Counted from the stretch's first letter, positions 43,793 through 54,417 are shown. The stretch is 62,594 bases of DNA from Candidatus Gastranaerophilales bacterium (GCA_944322745.1 CALUPV010000006.1:67906-130499); one strand, 5' to 3'. The notes: generated by a model from the letters alone, not told the origin. Made by a program: numbers and translations.

Positions 43793-44901
43793 TAATAGAT
43801 AGCTTAAGACGAATCATAGCATTAATAAGAAAAGAACTTATAACAACATGGAAAGATCCAAAATCAAGAAGTATAATAATTGGTCTGCCATTATTACAAT
43901 TAATTATTTTTGCAAATGCTATAACAATGGAAGTAAAAAATATTGACGTGAGTGTAATAGATAGAGATAAATCAGTAGAATCAAGAGAGTTATTATCCTA
44001 TTTTGAAAATTCTCCGCACTTTAGAAAAATATATTACGCAGACAATGAAAAAGAATTTCAAAACCAAATTGATACACAAAAAACAAAGATAGGAATATAC
44101 ATAAATAATGACTTTTCAACCTCAATAAAAGCACAGAAACAGACACAAGTCTTGATTGTTTTGGACGGCAGACAAACAAACTCAGCAGCAATAGCAGGAG
44201 GCTATGCTTCTGAAATAATAAATTCATACGGAAGCAAAATGTCACAGAAACAAGGAGCAAGTATAAATACAATAGTGAGAAACTGGTATAATCCAAATCT
44301 TGAATACCGCTGGTTTATCATGACTGTTATTATAGTAATGCTATCTGTTGTTATAGCAATGCTTCTAACGGCACTATCAATTGCACGAGAAAGAGAAATG
44401 GGAACATTTGACCAATTAATTGTAAGCCCGTTATCATCATTTGAAATAATGATAGGTAAAGTTGTACCACCATTAATAATTGCAATGTTTTTAACTTGCA
44501 TTATGACTTTAATTATAATATTTGGATTTAAAGTACCATTTTCAGGTTCCATTTTATTATTTTTGATATCAATATTTATATCGTTGTTATCTATTGTCGG
44601 CGTAGGTTTATTTATTTCTTCAATATGTAAAACTCAGCAGCAAGCAATACTTGGAGTAATAACATTTCAAATGCCTGCAATATTACTATCCGGATTCATA
44701 TCACCAATTGAAGACATGCCTATAGGATGGCAATATTTAACTATGATAAACCCTGTAAGATATTTTATGACTTTATCAAGAGGAATATTCCTAAAAGGAA
44801 TGGGAATAGAAGATGTAATGTCTAATATAATTCCATTAATCATTATAGCAGTAATAACATTGTCACTTGCGAGCTGGACATTCAAGCGAAAACTCGATTA
44901 A
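43789..44901 (+). CDS. ABC-2 type permease, second of pair (YbhR-like)
   Basis: A 370-aa paralogue of the preceding permease with the same plan: segment 1 about 25-43, external domain to about 170, five further segments. It carries REREMGTFDQLIVSPL and LLSGFISPIEDMP, family landmarks. Ends the efflux operon. Confidence 0.9.
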   Translation: MIIDSLRRIIALIRKELITTWKDPKSRSIIIGLPLLQLIIFANAITMEVKNIDVSVIDRDKSVESRELLSYFENSPHFRKIYYADNEKEFQNQIDTQKTKIGIYINNDFSTSIKAQKQTQVLIVLDGRQTNSAAIAGGYASEIINSYGSKMSQKQGASINTIVRNWYNPNLEYRWFIMTVIIVMLSVVIAMLLTALSIAREREMGTFDQLIVSPLSSFEIMIGKVVPPLIIAMFLTCIMTLIIIFGFKVPFSGSILLFLISIFISLLSIVGVGLFISSICKTQQQAILGVITFQMPAILLSGFISPIEDMPIGWQYLTMINPVRYFMTLSRGIFLKGMGIEDVMSNIIPLIIIAVITLSLASWTFKRKLD

Positions 44902-45242
44902 TAGGAAGTCTTAAATTCGTACATACTACTTTTATACGAAAATTACAAAAGGTGTAATTAATTTATTCAACATTATGTATGATTTAAAAACAGATTCGGA
45001 CTGCTAATATTAACCTATATTCCTTGGAAAAAACGATGATACACATATCCCTAATCTACAGCTATGATTAAATCATAGCTTTTTTCTTATTTAAAAGGAA
45101 ATATAAACAAAAGATTTTTTAGAATTATTAATGTAACACTTTGTAAGCCAGAAAATTTAATCTGCTTGTATACAAGACATGTTTTTTATATTCTTGAAGG
45201 GTCGTGCGAAAATAGATAAGTCGAGGAAGTTGGAGATTAAAT
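44902..45242. other. Intergenic region with terminator and long symporter leader
   Basis: 341 bp. A terminator (45060-45085) lies 158 bp after the efflux operon. Between the operon stop and the terminator I see only very short frames without ribosome binding sites. The part after the terminator (about 155 bp to 45243) includes the palindrome CTTGTATACAAG (45165-45176) and GGAG before the ATG. I do not recognise a known riboswitch. Confidence 0.45.
45060..45085 (+). terminator. Intrinsic terminator
   Basis: Arms AGCTATGAT / ATCATAGCT with a 3-nt loop followed by TTTTTC. It ends the efflux operon transcript or a short RNA from the 44.9-45.06 kb stretch. Confidence 0.8.
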
Positions 45243-46775
45243 ATGATAAATCGCATTGTTTTTTTTACTATCTTAAATCTGTTATTATGCACGCATAAAG
45301 CAAATGCATTTAGCGTTGATGCAGCAATAGAAAAATACTTTGCACCATTTTCTGATGAATTTTCTGATTTTATATTTGCCCCAATAACAATTTTTGGCGC
45401 AGAAGTTCCAATTTTAATTTTTCTAATGATTGCAACAAGTATTTTTTGTACATTTTATTTAAGAGGCATTTGTATATGGGGATTCAAGCATGCTTTATAC
45501 CAAATATTTCATAAAAAAGACCATGATGGCCATAAAGGCGAGGTATCATCCTTTGGTGCCTTAGCTACAGCTTTGTCAGGGACAATAGGTTTAGGTAATA
45601 TAGCAGGTGTTGCGATAGCTATTTCAATAGGTGGTCCAGGTGCTATGTTTTGGATGTGTTTTGGTGCTATTTTTGGTATGGCATTAAAGTTTTGCGAAGT
45701 AACTCTATCTTTGAAATATAGGAAATTTAATAAAGACGGAAGTGTATCAGGTGGTCCAATGTTCTACATAGAACACGGGTTTGCACAGAAGGGTTATCAC
45801 AAACTAGGTAAAACTCTGGCATATATATTTGCGCTTGCTTGTCTGCCGGGTACTGTTGGCGGCGGCTGTATGCTACAAACAAATCAAGCTGCTGAACAAT
45901 TTATATTAATTACAGGCGGTAAAAACAGTTTTTTCTATGATCACACTTGGGTATTTGGTTTTATTGTAGCATTTATAATTGCCCTAGTAATAGTAGGCGG
46001 AATAAAAAGTATAGCACGAGTAACATCAAAAGTAGTACCGGCAATGTGCATTCTATATCTTTTTGCAGGTCTGATTATAATTTTGACACATTTTACACAA
46101 ATACCACATGCCATATACACAATATTCCATGAAGCATTTTTCCCGAATGCAATATATGGAGGAATTATCGGTACAATAATAATTGGCTTGAGACGTTCAA
46201 TACAATCAAATGAAGCAGGTATAGGTTCCTCTCCAATCGCATATGCTGCTGTAAAAACAAATGAACCTGCTTCACAAGGTTTTGTTTCTATGATAGAACC
46301 ATTTCTTGACACAGTTGTTGTATGTTCAATGACAGCTTTCGTTATTATCATTACTGGAGAATATCTAAACTATACTGACGGAATAACAGGAGTACAATTA
46401 ACATCTTCTGCTTTTGCAAGCGTAATGCCATTCTTTCCATACATACTGGCTTTAGTAATTATTCTATTTGCAATATCAACCATTTTATCTTGGGCATATT
46501 ATGGTCAAAAAGCATGGACTTTTTTAGTGGGAGAAGGTAAAAAACGTATAAAACTATATCAATTTGTATTCTGTTTATTCATAATCATCGGTTCAACAAT
46601 GAATATAAAAAGCGTAATTGATTTTACGGACGCCACATATCTTGTAATGGCAGCTCCCAATTTAATAGCAATTTTCGTAATGCTGAAAGATATTAAAACA
46701 GAATTAATCGGATATTGCAAAAGACATAATTTAATATTCAATATGAATAAAGTATGGTTTAAAAATGAGCAATGA
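45243..46775 (+). CDS. Alanine/glycine:sodium symporter (AGCS family)
   Basis: A 510-aa inner-membrane protein with about ten to eleven transmembrane segments. Family landmarks: LATALSGTIGLGNIAGVA, GGPGAMFWMC, GGPMFYIE, and LRRSIQSNEAGIGSSP. It imports alanine or glycine with sodium. An N-terminal stretch (1-25) looks like a cleavable signal, followed by an amphipathic segment, which is longer than in many AGCS proteins. Its 3' end overlaps the APC permease gene by 11 bp, implying a two-gene amino-acid uptake operon. Confidence 0.93.
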   Translation: MINRIVFFTILNLLLCTHKANAFSVDAAIEKYFAPFSDEFSDFIFAPITIFGAEVPILIFLMIATSIFCTFYLRGICIWGFKHALYQIFHKKDHDGHKGEVSSFGALATALSGTIGLGNIAGVAIAISIGGPGAMFWMCFGAIFGMALKFCEVTLSLKYRKFNKDGSVSGGPMFYIEHGFAQKGYHKLGKTLAYIFALACLPGTVGGGCMLQTNQAAEQFILITGGKNSFFYDHTWVFGFIVAFIIALVIVGGIKSIARVTSKVVPAMCILYLFAGLIIILTHFTQIPHAIYTIFHEAFFPNAIYGGIIGTIIIGLRRSIQSNEAGIGSSPIAYAAVKTNEPASQGFVSMIEPFLDTVVVCSMTAFVIIITGEYLNYTDGITGVQLTSSAFASVMPFFPYILALVIILFAISTILSWAYYGQKAWTFLVGEGKKRIKLYQFVFCLFIIIGSTMNIKSVIDFTDATYLVMAAPNLIAIFVMLKDIKTELIGYCKRHNLIFNMNKVWFKNEQ

Positions 46776-48147
46776 TTTAAAAAGAACATTAAATCTAAAA
46801 GATTCAATTTCCGTAGTTGTAGGTTCTATGGTTGGCTGCGGTATATTTATTGTATCAGCTGATATAGCAAGACAAGTAGAAACAGCATTTCTATTATTAA
46901 TAGTATGGTTATTAGCAGGATTATTCTCACTTTCAGGTGCTATAGCATATGCAGAACCAGTCTTAAACATAAAAGAAGATGGCGGACAATATATGTTCCT
47001 AAAAAAAATGTTTAATGATTTAACTGCTTTTTTATATGGCTGGTCACTACTTCTTGTAATACAGACCGCAACTATTGGTGCTGTTTGTATTGCGGTTGGA
47101 AAATTTTTAGGAATAATATTTCCGCAAATAAGTTCAACAAATTACCTTATTGAAACATCATTCTTTTCTTTTTCAACACAACAATTATGCGCACTAATTA
47201 TATGCTGCTTATTAACCTATATAAATTCCCGAGGCATAAAATATGGTGTTATAACACAAAATATATTTACGATTACCAAAGTACTTTCTATAGTAGGCGT
47301 TATAGTTTTCGGTATATTTTTAGGATGCAATATTGATGTAATTACTGAAAATTTTCCATATTTACTAAAACTATCAGATTTTTCATTTCCAACTCTGGAG
47401 GTTATTTCTACGGCAACTGTTGGAGCAATTTTTGCAATGGTTACTTGGAATAATATAACTTTTATTTCAGCAGAAGTAAAAGAACCTGAAAAGAATATTC
47501 CTCAAGCCCTATTGTGGGGTGTATTAATAGTAATGATTCTATACCTTCTTATAAATATCTTATATGTTTTTTCAATACCAATAGAACAAATTAAAACAGC
47601 CCCTGAAGATATAGTAGCAGTCGTTCTAATGCAAAATATAACAGGAACAATAGGTAAAATTATAATTGCAATAATAATATTAATATCCGCCTGCGGAAGT
47701 GCAAACGGATTAATAATGACAGGAGCCAGAGTATATTATCAAATGGCAAAAGACGGGCTATTATTTAATAAACTCGCTATTGTTAATAACAAAACAAATG
47801 TTCCCGAAAATTCATTATTATTACAATGTATTTGGTCATCAGTATTTATAATATTCTGCGGTAACTACAGCGAGCTTTTAGATTACGTCATATATGCTGC
47901 TTTAATTTTTTATGTATTAACCGCAATCGGAATTTTCATATACAGAATAAAAAACAAAGAAACTATTAAGAACAAGGTTAATAGTATATTTGGAGTATTT
48001 TTCATCATTATAGGAAGTTTCATAATATATTCTTTAACAATACATAAATTTGAAAACTCAATAAAAACAATAATTATCATCGCTACGGGAATTCCAATTT
48101 ATTACGCTTGGAAAAAATCGAAATTTTCGAGAACTTGTATAAAATAA
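46765..48147 (+). CDS. APC-family amino acid permease
   Basis: A 460-aa protein with about twelve transmembrane segments. Family landmarks: VVGSMVGCGIFIVSA (segment 1, unwound GxG region), GGQYMFLKKMFN, and ATVGAIFAMVTWNN (segment 6). It resembles amino-acid/polyamine antiporters or exchangers. Specificity cannot be read from sequence. Translationally linked to the AGCS symporter. Confidence 0.92.
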   Translation: MSNDLKRTLNLKDSISVVVGSMVGCGIFIVSADIARQVETAFLLLIVWLLAGLFSLSGAIAYAEPVLNIKEDGGQYMFLKKMFNDLTAFLYGWSLLLVIQTATIGAVCIAVGKFLGIIFPQISSTNYLIETSFFSFSTQQLCALIICCLLTYINSRGIKYGVITQNIFTITKVLSIVGVIVFGIFLGCNIDVITENFPYLLKLSDFSFPTLEVISTATVGAIFAMVTWNNITFISAEVKEPEKNIPQALLWGVLIVMILYLLINILYVFSIPIEQIKTAPEDIVAVVLMQNITGTIGKIIIAIIILISACGSANGLIMTGARVYYQMAKDGLLFNKLAIVNNKTNVPENSLLLQCIWSSVFIIFCGNYSELLDYVIYAALIFYVLTAIGIFIYRIKNKETIKNKVNSIFGVFFIIIGSFIIYSLTIHKFENSIKTIIIIATGIPIYYAWKKSKFSRTCIK

Positions 48148-48197
48148 AAGAAAAAGGTATCATATACTTATTAAATTAGGAATTTAAGAGGTAGAAA

Positions 48198-49274
48198 ATG
48201 ATAATTGATGACTTACTAAAAGAAGTTGTGCAATATAAAGCCAGCGACTTGCACATTTCAGCAGGATTACCACCGGTAATAAGAGTTGACGGTAATTTAT
48301 TAAGAACAAAATATCCGCCATTTACACCGGAAGGCGTTGAAGAATTATTATTCCCAATGCTAAATAATGAGCAAAGAAGAACCCTAGAACAAACTTGGGA
48401 ACTTGACATGTCCTACGGGTTAAAGGATTTAGGACGTTTCAGGGTCAACATATATAAAAACAGAGGAACATACGCTGCTGCATTCAGAACAATTAACAGT
48501 GTAATTCCATCATTTGAGTCATTAGGATTATCAGATGTTGTACGTTCGATAACAGAAAGACCAAGAGGTCTAATTTTAGTTACGGGACCAACCGGTAGCG
48601 GTAAATCAACAACTCTTGCATCTATGATTGACTATATTAATGAAACAAGAAGTGAACATATATTGACAATTGAGGATCCTATCGAATTTGTACACAAATC
48701 AAAGAAAAGTGTGATTCACCAAAGAGAACTCGGACAAGACACACGTTCATTTGCAAATGCATTAAAATCATCATTAAGAGAAGACCCTGATATTATTCTG
48801 GTCGGCGAAATGCGTGACATCGAAACAATTGGGCTGGCTCTAACCGCAGCAGAAACAGGACACTTGGTATTCGGAACATTACATACATCATCTGCCGCTC
48901 AAACAATAGACCGTATTATCGACGTATTTCCGGAAGGACAACAGCAACAGATACGTGTTCAATTGGGTGGCTGTTTAGAAGCTGTATTTGCACAAACACT
49001 ATTACAAAAACTACAACCTGATGGAACTAAAAAAGGCAGAGTTATGGCGCAAGAAATTTTGGTTAAAACTAACGCCGTTGCCAATATGATACGTGAAGGA
49101 AAATCCGCACAAATATATTCTGCAATTCAAACAGGCGGGGGAGTAGGAATGCAAACACTTGAAACAGCCTTAGCAGAATTATATAAGAAAAAGCTTGTAA
49201 CAGCAGAAGATGCATTAATGAAATCGCAAAGACCTGACGAATTAAGAAGGCTTGCAGGAATTAATGCAGATTAA
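48198..49274 (+). CDS. pilT: Type IV pilus retraction ATPase PilT
   Basis: A 358-aa hexameric ATPase that depolymerises type IV pili, driving twitching or DNA uptake. Walker A GPTGSGKST, Asp box TIEDPIEF, Walker B PDIILVGEMRD and His box HLVFGTLHTSSA are all intact. The C-terminus lacks PilB-type zinc cysteines, which supports PilT. GAGG before the ATG. Other pilus genes are outside the window. Confidence 0.96.
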   Translation: MIIDDLLKEVVQYKASDLHISAGLPPVIRVDGNLLRTKYPPFTPEGVEELLFPMLNNEQRRTLEQTWELDMSYGLKDLGRFRVNIYKNRGTYAAAFRTINSVIPSFESLGLSDVVRSITERPRGLILVTGPTGSGKSTTLASMIDYINETRSEHILTIEDPIEFVHKSKKSVIHQRELGQDTRSFANALKSSLREDPDIILVGEMRDIETIGLALTAAETGHLVFGTLHTSSAAQTIDRIIDVFPEGQQQQIRVQLGGCLEAVFAQTLLQKLQPDGTKKGRVMAQEILVKTNAVANMIREGKSAQIYSAIQTGGGVGMQTLETALAELYKKKLVTAEDALMKSQRPDELRRLAGINAD

Positions 49275-49278
49275 TTAA

Positions 49279-50013
49279 TTAACAAACATAAAAGAGAAAA
49301 GTAATTATCAAATCGGCCATAAGTAGAAAAACAGTAGACTTAATGGCCGCTTTTGTTGTTGATATACCAACATTTTTGGCACCGCCAGTTGTTTTATACC
49401 CTTGGGTCGCACACACAAGCGGAATAATAATGCCAAAAACAAAACCTCTTAATATACTTATATAAATATCTCTTGTATTAAGCCATAACCAAACAGATGA
49501 CATATAACGATTAGGGTGTAAATCTATAGCATAATAAGAAATAATCATTCCGCCAAGTATACCAAATAATTCGGCTAAAATAACTACCATAGGCACGGTA
49601 ATGGCACCAGATATAATTCTTGGCGCAAAATAATATCCAATCGGATCAACTTTTAAAGTTTTTATGGCATCTACCTGAGATGTAACCTGCATATTAGCAA
49701 TTTCAGCACTAATTGCAGTACCGGCTCTGGCACTAATCGCTAAAGCGGCAAACCCTGGCGCCAGCTCACGAATTAAAGCAACAGCAAGAAAACCGCCAAC
49801 ATAGCTTTCTGCTCCTGTCATTAAAAACTGTTTTGAAACCTGCAATGCAATTACTACCGCAGCAATAAACACTATGCTAAGAGCTATAGGCAAAGAATCA
49901 TAGCTTATCATCGCAGCTTGAGACATAACATTTTTCCATTTTACATTTCCGCCCAAAATGTATTTCAATGTCCGGATAAAATTTTGTACACAAAGTCCTA
50001 AAAAGCTAATCAT
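49279..50013 (-). CDS. mlaE: MlaE-family lipid-transport ABC permease
   Basis: A 244-aa protein with about five to six transmembrane segments. The typical core is AVALIRELAPGFAALAISARAGTAISAEI with MQVTSQVDAIKTLKVDP. MlaE-type permeases work with MCE proteins to move phospholipids between the two membranes. The MCE, ATPase and other partners are not adjacent here, as is common in cyanobacteria-related genomes. Convergent with pilT (4-bp gap). Confidence 0.9.
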   Translation of the reverse strand: MISFLGLCVQNFIRTLKYILGGNVKWKNVMSQAAMISYDSLPIALSIVFIAAVVIALQVSKQFLMTGAESYVGGFLAVALIRELAPGFAALAISARAGTAISAEIANMQVTSQVDAIKTLKVDPIGYYFAPRIISGAITVPMVVILAELFGILGGMIISYYAIDLHPNRYMSSVWLWLNTRDIYISILRGFVFGIIIPLVCATQGYKTTGGAKNVGISTTKAAIKSTVFLLMADLIITFLFYVC

Positions 50014-50065
50014 CTATATAAATTTATCCTGCTTTAATATCACAAACCTATTTTACCATAATAAT

Positions 50066-51832
50066 TTATATATTTCTTGCAAAAAACGATGCTACTTCTT
50101 TTATTGGAATAAAATGGGAAATTGGTCTTCCATGCGGACAGGTATATGGATTTTTTGTAGTCCTTAATTTTTTGACTATTTCTTCCATCTGCCACAAAGT
50201 CAATTTATCTCCTGCTTTTATTGCCGCTTTACAAGATGTTGTTATAAGTATTTTTTCTTCTATTGTATCTAAATCATTATCAATAGAATTTCTTAAATTT
50301 TGAAGTAATTCAGAAAGAATATCTTTTGGTTTCGCATTAGACAATACTTGAGGGATTTTTTTGAATATAATCTGATTATCAGAAACTTTTTCTATTTGAT
50401 ATCCGAACTTTAAAAGATTGGATTTAGCATTATATAGAATTTCCATATCTTCTGGTTCTATATCCAAAACATCAGAAATTATTAACAATTGAGAAGCTAT
50501 TTCTTTTTGTGATTTTAAATTTTCATATATGTATCGTTCTTCAGCTATATGCTGATCTATAATTTCAAGATTATCTTCATTTTCAACAAGAATATAAGTA
50601 TTCTTCAACTGTCCTATAACATTTATTTTATTTGCCTTTACAGGTGTTGCAAAATTAATTTCTATTTTTGTTTGAGAATGTTCTATAGGTTCAATCTCAA
50701 TTTTCTCATTTTGTTTCTTAACATTTAAAGGAAAAATTGTTTCTTTATCATCTTTTTCTAATATTTCAACTTTTTCAGAAAAAATTTCAGAAAAGGGTAC
50801 AACTTTATCTTCTTGTTGTGTAATAGAATCAATCTGTTTAATATTATTAGCAGACAATGCATAATTTACTGCACTTTGGACAAAATTGAAAATTTGATTA
50901 GGATTTTTATATCTTATCTCACGTTTAGTAGGATGTGCATTAACATCAATTTCCTCGGGATTAATGTCAATATTAATAACAACAAAAGGATAACGTCCGT
51001 TTGGCATCATGTTTTTATATGCCACATCAATAGCTTTCATTAAAATGGGGCATTTTACCACTCTTGAATTTACAAATGTATAAATAGATTTTTTACTTGA
51101 GCGTGTATAACTTGGAACCGAAACAAAACCTGAAATTGTAATACCTGAAAGGACATCTGTTTTCTTAACTTCTTTGAGTTCTTTTAATATATCCGTTGAA
51201 TATATTTCTGTAATTCTGGTTAACAAGTCAGCATTTTGAGTCGTATTTATTATAGTAGAATTATTATGTTTAAGAATAAAAGCAATCTCAGGATGTGAAA
51301 TGGCAAGTGATTGAATTAATTCTTGAATATAAGCAAATTCTGTTTTAGCACTTTTTAAAAACTTAAGACGTGCCGGCTGATTAAAGAATAAATCTTGAAC
51401 ATCCATAATTGTACCTTTTGCACAACCAACTTTAGATGTTTTAACAACAGAATTTTGAGATTCAACACAAGTACCATAGTCAAAATCGGCAGTTCTTGTC
51501 GTGCAAGTAACTTTAGCAATAGAAATAATACTTGCCAGGGCTTCACCTCTAAAACCAAGTGTTTGAATATTAAAAAGACTGTTTTCATCAGTTAATTTAC
51601 TTGTAGCATGTTTTGTAAAAGCAAGCTCAATATCATCAGGATGAATACCAGAACCATTATCCGCAATACGAATATTCCTACATTCATTTGAAATAGAAAT
51701 TTCAATCTTTGTAGCTGTTGCATCAATAGAGTTTTCAACAAGTTCTTTAACAACACTTGCAGGTCTTTCTATAACTTCACCTGCTGCAATTTGGTTTATA
51801 AGATTAACACTTAATTGTTTTATTCTTTTCAT
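50066..51832 (-). CDS. mutL: DNA mismatch repair protein MutL, endonuclease type
   Basis: A 588-aa protein. The N-terminal GHKL ATPase has IAAGEVIERPASVVKELVEN, DNGSGI and TLGFRGEALASI. The C-terminal dimerisation/endonuclease domain has DQHIAEERYIYE, matching DQHAx2Ex4E with Ile for Ala, then SCKAAIKAGD and CPHGRP. So this MutL should nick DNA itself, as expected for an organism without MutH. Preceded by a weak ribosome binding site. Confidence 0.96.
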   Translation of the reverse strand: MKRIKQLSVNLINQIAAGEVIERPASVVKELVENSIDATATKIEISISNECRNIRIADNGSGIHPDDIELAFTKHATSKLTDENSLFNIQTLGFRGEALASIISIAKVTCTTRTADFDYGTCVESQNSVVKTSKVGCAKGTIMDVQDLFFNQPARLKFLKSAKTEFAYIQELIQSLAISHPEIAFILKHNNSTIINTTQNADLLTRITEIYSTDILKELKEVKKTDVLSGITISGFVSVPSYTRSSKKSIYTFVNSRVVKCPILMKAIDVAYKNMMPNGRYPFVVINIDINPEEIDVNAHPTKREIRYKNPNQIFNFVQSAVNYALSANNIKQIDSITQQEDKVVPFSEIFSEKVEILEKDDKETIFPLNVKKQNEKIEIEPIEHSQTKIEINFATPVKANKINVIGQLKNTYILVENEDNLEIIDQHIAEERYIYENLKSQKEIASQLLIISDVLDIEPEDMEILYNAKSNLLKFGYQIEKVSDNQIIFKKIPQVLSNAKPKDILSELLQNLRNSIDNDLDTIEEKILITTSCKAAIKAGDKLTLWQMEEIVKKLRTTKNPYTCPHGRPISHFIPIKEVASFFARNI

Positions 51833-51895
51833 ACTTTTATTTTAATATATTCAAATAATAGAAAATCATCTTTTTATCAAATGTTACAAAAATAT

Positions 51896-53443
51896 TTACG
51901 CCTCTTCATGATATTCATCTTCTGTATTTACTTGCCAAACTTTTTCTTTAGATGAGTTATTAATAAAAGCTCTTGCAGCTTCAAAACCGGTTAAGATAGA
52001 ATGGTCCATATTATTATATCTATGCTGTCCGTTTCTGCCTATACAATATAGATTCTCAATAGAATCTAAATATATTCGCACCTTTTCAAAATCTTTATAG
52101 GTTCCAAAATACGCAGGATAAGCCTTTTTAACCTTAATCATTGTTGAATCAATTATTGACTTTTTATCAATAATACCTATAGATTCAAGTTCATTGGATG
52201 CCATTTCAATAAACTCTGATTTATCCATATTCCATAAAGAATCACCCTCGCTGCAGAAATATTCAAGCCCAATAAATACATTATTTTCAAAATCATTCAA
52301 CATATATGGTGACCAATTATTGAAAATCTGTAATCTTCCAAGTTTTACATTTCTTTCTTGAATATAAATCCAACAATCAGGAATTATATTACCTACAGTT
52401 TTAATCTTTGTATTATTTCTAACCTTTAATTTATTTAGCAGAAGACCAACAGTTATAAAATCACGATAAGGAAGATTTTTAGCAATTTCAGATATTTTAT
52501 CATCAATATCGGTGTTAAAAGATGCAACTAAATCTTTAACAGGCATGGATGAAAATACAACATCACAATCAAAGGTATTAATATTGCCTGATTTATCTTT
52601 AGTTCTTATAGAGGAAATCTTTCCACCATTAAAATCAATACCAACAACAGAATTTTCGAGAATAATTTTACCGCCCATTTTTTCTATTTGATTAGCCATT
52701 GTTTCATAAAACTGTCCCGGTCCTTTTTTAGGATATAGAAATTCTTCTATTAAAGAAGTTTCGATCTTATCCGATTTTTTTCTAAAACAATTTTCCAAGA
52801 CTTTTTTTATAGATAAACCTTTAACTCTTTGTTTACCCCAATCAGGCGAAATATTAGATGGATGAATGCCCCATAGTTTCTCCGTATAATCTTCAAAGAA
52901 CATCTTATATAAAGGTTTTCCAAATCTGTTTATATAAAAATTTTCAAGCGAAGTCTCTTTCTTCTTTGCTAAACTTGCAACTATATAACCAATACCCGCC
53001 AATATACAATTTAAAAACCCCAGATTAAAAAAGGTTTCAAACCTAAAGCTAATTGGATAATCAAAAAATTTCTTCAAAAAGTAAATTCTTGAAACTCTTC
53101 TTCTTTTCAAAAAAACATTATCACTTTTTTCAGGGTCAGATTCTATTTTATTAATACTTTCATCAGGTAAATAATCATTCAATAATATTGAATCTTTAGA
53201 AGGCATTGTTTGAATTTTAAACAACTCTGTCCATAAATTCATAACCTCATCATTTTTAGTAAAAAATCTATGCCCACCAAGATCCATTCTATTACCATTA
53301 TATATATGAGTTCTGGATATTCCGCCGATATAAGGTGTTTCTTCAATTATAACGGGTTTAATATCAGCATTTTTTAATAAATAGTATGCAACACTTAAGC
53401 CTGCAGGACCTGCCCCAATTATATATATTTTTTTATTATTCAC
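51896..53443 (-). CDS. FAD-dependent oxidoreductase, Glf/amine-oxidase-like
   Basis: A 515-aa protein starting at GTG 53443 (GAAAGG 10 nt upstream). The N-terminal dinucleotide motif is [14 protein letters not shown] with acidic end [17 protein letters not shown] is the flavin-contact loop, and the C-terminal FAD motif is [23 protein letters not shown]. Related proteins (UDP-galactopyranose mutase-like, protoporphyrinogen oxidase-like) often take part in surface-sugar synthesis. No sugar genes adjoin, so the substrate stays open. Confidence 0.88.
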   Translation of the reverse strand: MNNKKIYIIGAGPAGLSVAYYLLKNADIKPVIIEETPYIGGISRTHIYNGNRMDLGGHRFFTKNDEVMNLWTELFKIQTMPSKDSILLNDYLPDESINKIESDPEKSDNVFLKRRRVSRIYFLKKFFDYPISFRFETFFNLGFLNCILAGIGYIVASLAKKKETSLENFYINRFGKPLYKMFFEDYTEKLWGIHPSNISPDWGKQRVKGLSIKKVLENCFRKKSDKIETSLIEEFLYPKKGPGQFYETMANQIEKMGGKIILENSVVGIDFNGGKISSIRTKDKSGNINTFDCDVVFSSMPVKDLVASFNTDIDDKISEIAKNLPYRDFITVGLLLNKLKVRNNTKIKTVGNIIPDCWIYIQERNVKLGRLQIFNNWSPYMLNDFENNVFIGLEYFCSEGDSLWNMDKSEFIEMASNELESIGIIDKKSIIDSTMIKVKKAYPAYFGTYKDFEKVRIYLDSIENLYCIGRNGQHRYNNMDHSILTGFEAARAFINNSSKEKVWQVNTEDEYHEEA

Positions 53444-53522
53444 TAATCATAAACCTTTCATAATTATAAATTATAATAGGTTAAATAATAACTTGCAAAA
53501 ACGATACATTTTAATAAACTGG

Positions 53523-53531
53523 TGATATAAT
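53523..53531 (+). promoter_or_regulatory. Extended -10 promoter of tRNA-Gly
   Basis: TGATATAAT, the TGnTATAAT extended -10 form, 11 nt before the tRNA 5' end. No good -35 box is seen upstream, which extended -10 promoters do not require. Confidence 0.6.
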
Positions 53532-53542
53532 AACAGTAAGTT

Positions 53543-53614
53543 GCGGGTGTAATTCAGTGGTAGAATGCAACCTTCCCAAGGTTGACGTCGGGGGTTCGAG
53601 TCCCCTCGCCCGCT
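53543..53614 (+). tRNA. tRNA-Gly (CCC)
   Basis: 72-nt cloverleaf: acceptor GCGGGTG/CGCCCGC, anticodon stem CAACC/GGTTG with loop TTCCCAA (anticodon CCC), T-arm GGGGTTCGAGTCCCC. Discriminator T; CCA not encoded. It is followed 21 bp later by gph. Confidence 0.93.
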
Positions 53615-53635
53615 CATTATAAAGATTTTATTATT

Positions 53636-54301
53636 ATGAAAAAAGATACAATAATTTTTGATTTAGACGGAACTTTATTAAATACACTTGAGGATTTACA
53701 TGCCTGTTTTAATAAAGCAATAACAGAATATGGATACCCTAAAAGAACTTTGGAGGAGATAAAAAGTTTTGTCGGAAATGGTATAAAAAAAGCAATTGAA
53801 AGAGCACTTCCAAATAATATAGAAGAGAGTGAGTTAAATAAAATTGTCGATTATTTCAGAAGCTATTACGAACAACACATGCTCGAACTGACAAAGCCAT
53901 ATAATGGCATAATAGGCATGCTTGAGGAGCTAAAAGCAAATAACTATAAATTAGCTGTAGTTTCAAATAAATATGATGCAGCAGTAAAAGAACTTTGCAA
54001 GAATTATTTTGGTAAATATATAGATATAGCCATCGGAGAAAGTGAAGGAGTACGTAAAAAGCCTGAAATAGACGGAGTTATGAAGGCAATAAAAGAATTA
54101 AATTCAAGTATTGATAATTCAATTTATATAGGAGACTCCGACGTAGACATAAAAACCGCGAAAAATGTAGGAATTCCATGTATAAGTGTTTTATGGGGTT
54201 TTAGAGACAAAGATTTTTTAATACAAAATGGCGGAAAACTTTTTGCAGAAAAACCAAAAGATATAATAAAAATAATTGAAAAAAAATTATATTTAATATA
54301 G
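53636..54301 (+). CDS. gph: HAD-family phosphoglycolate phosphatase
   Basis: A 221-aa protein from ATG 53636; a longer frame back to 53582 merely reads through tRNA-Gly. HAD motif I FDLDGTLLNT (nucleophile Asp), motif II VVSNK, motif III Lys in VRKKPE and motif IV GDSDVDIKTA are complete. The cap domain is the helical Gph/PGP type. It likely removes phosphate from 2-phosphoglycolate arising in DNA repair; related HAD specificity cannot be excluded. Sandwiched between two tRNA genes in one orientation. Confidence 0.88.
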   Translation: MKKDTIIFDLDGTLLNTLEDLHACFNKAITEYGYPKRTLEEIKSFVGNGIKKAIERALPNNIEESELNKIVDYFRSYYEQHMLELTKPYNGIIGMLEELKANNYKLAVVSNKYDAAVKELCKNYFGKYIDIAIGESEGVRKKPEIDGVMKAIKELNSSIDNSIYIGDSDVDIKTAKNVGIPCISVLWGFRDKDFLIQNGGKLFAEKPKDIIKIIEKKLYLI

Positions 54302-54325
54302 TATAAAATACAGCGGATACAAAAT

Positions 54326-54411
54326 GCCGGAGTGGCGAAATTGGTAGACGCATCAGACTCAAAATCTGACGCAGCTCACCCTGCGTGCCGGTTCGAGTCC
54401 GGCCTTCGGCA
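54326..54411 (+). tRNA. tRNA-Leu (CAA)
   Basis: 86-nt class II tRNA: acceptor GCCGGAG/CTTCGGC, anticodon stem TCAGA/TCTGA with loop CTCAAAA (anticodon CAA), a long variable arm (CGCAG..CTGCG) and T-arm GCCGGTTCGAGTCCGGC. Discriminator A; CCA not encoded. Confidence 0.93.
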
Positions 54412-54417
54412 AATATT

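Noticed and set aside
44902-45242. Riboswitch in the region before the symporter
   Set aside because: I could not match it to any aptamer consensus I know; only the terminator and a short palindrome are supported.
53582-53635. Upstream start for gph
   Set aside because: This stretch is the 3' half of tRNA-Gly; its peptide (SGVRVPSPAHY) is the familiar product of reading through a tRNA T-arm.
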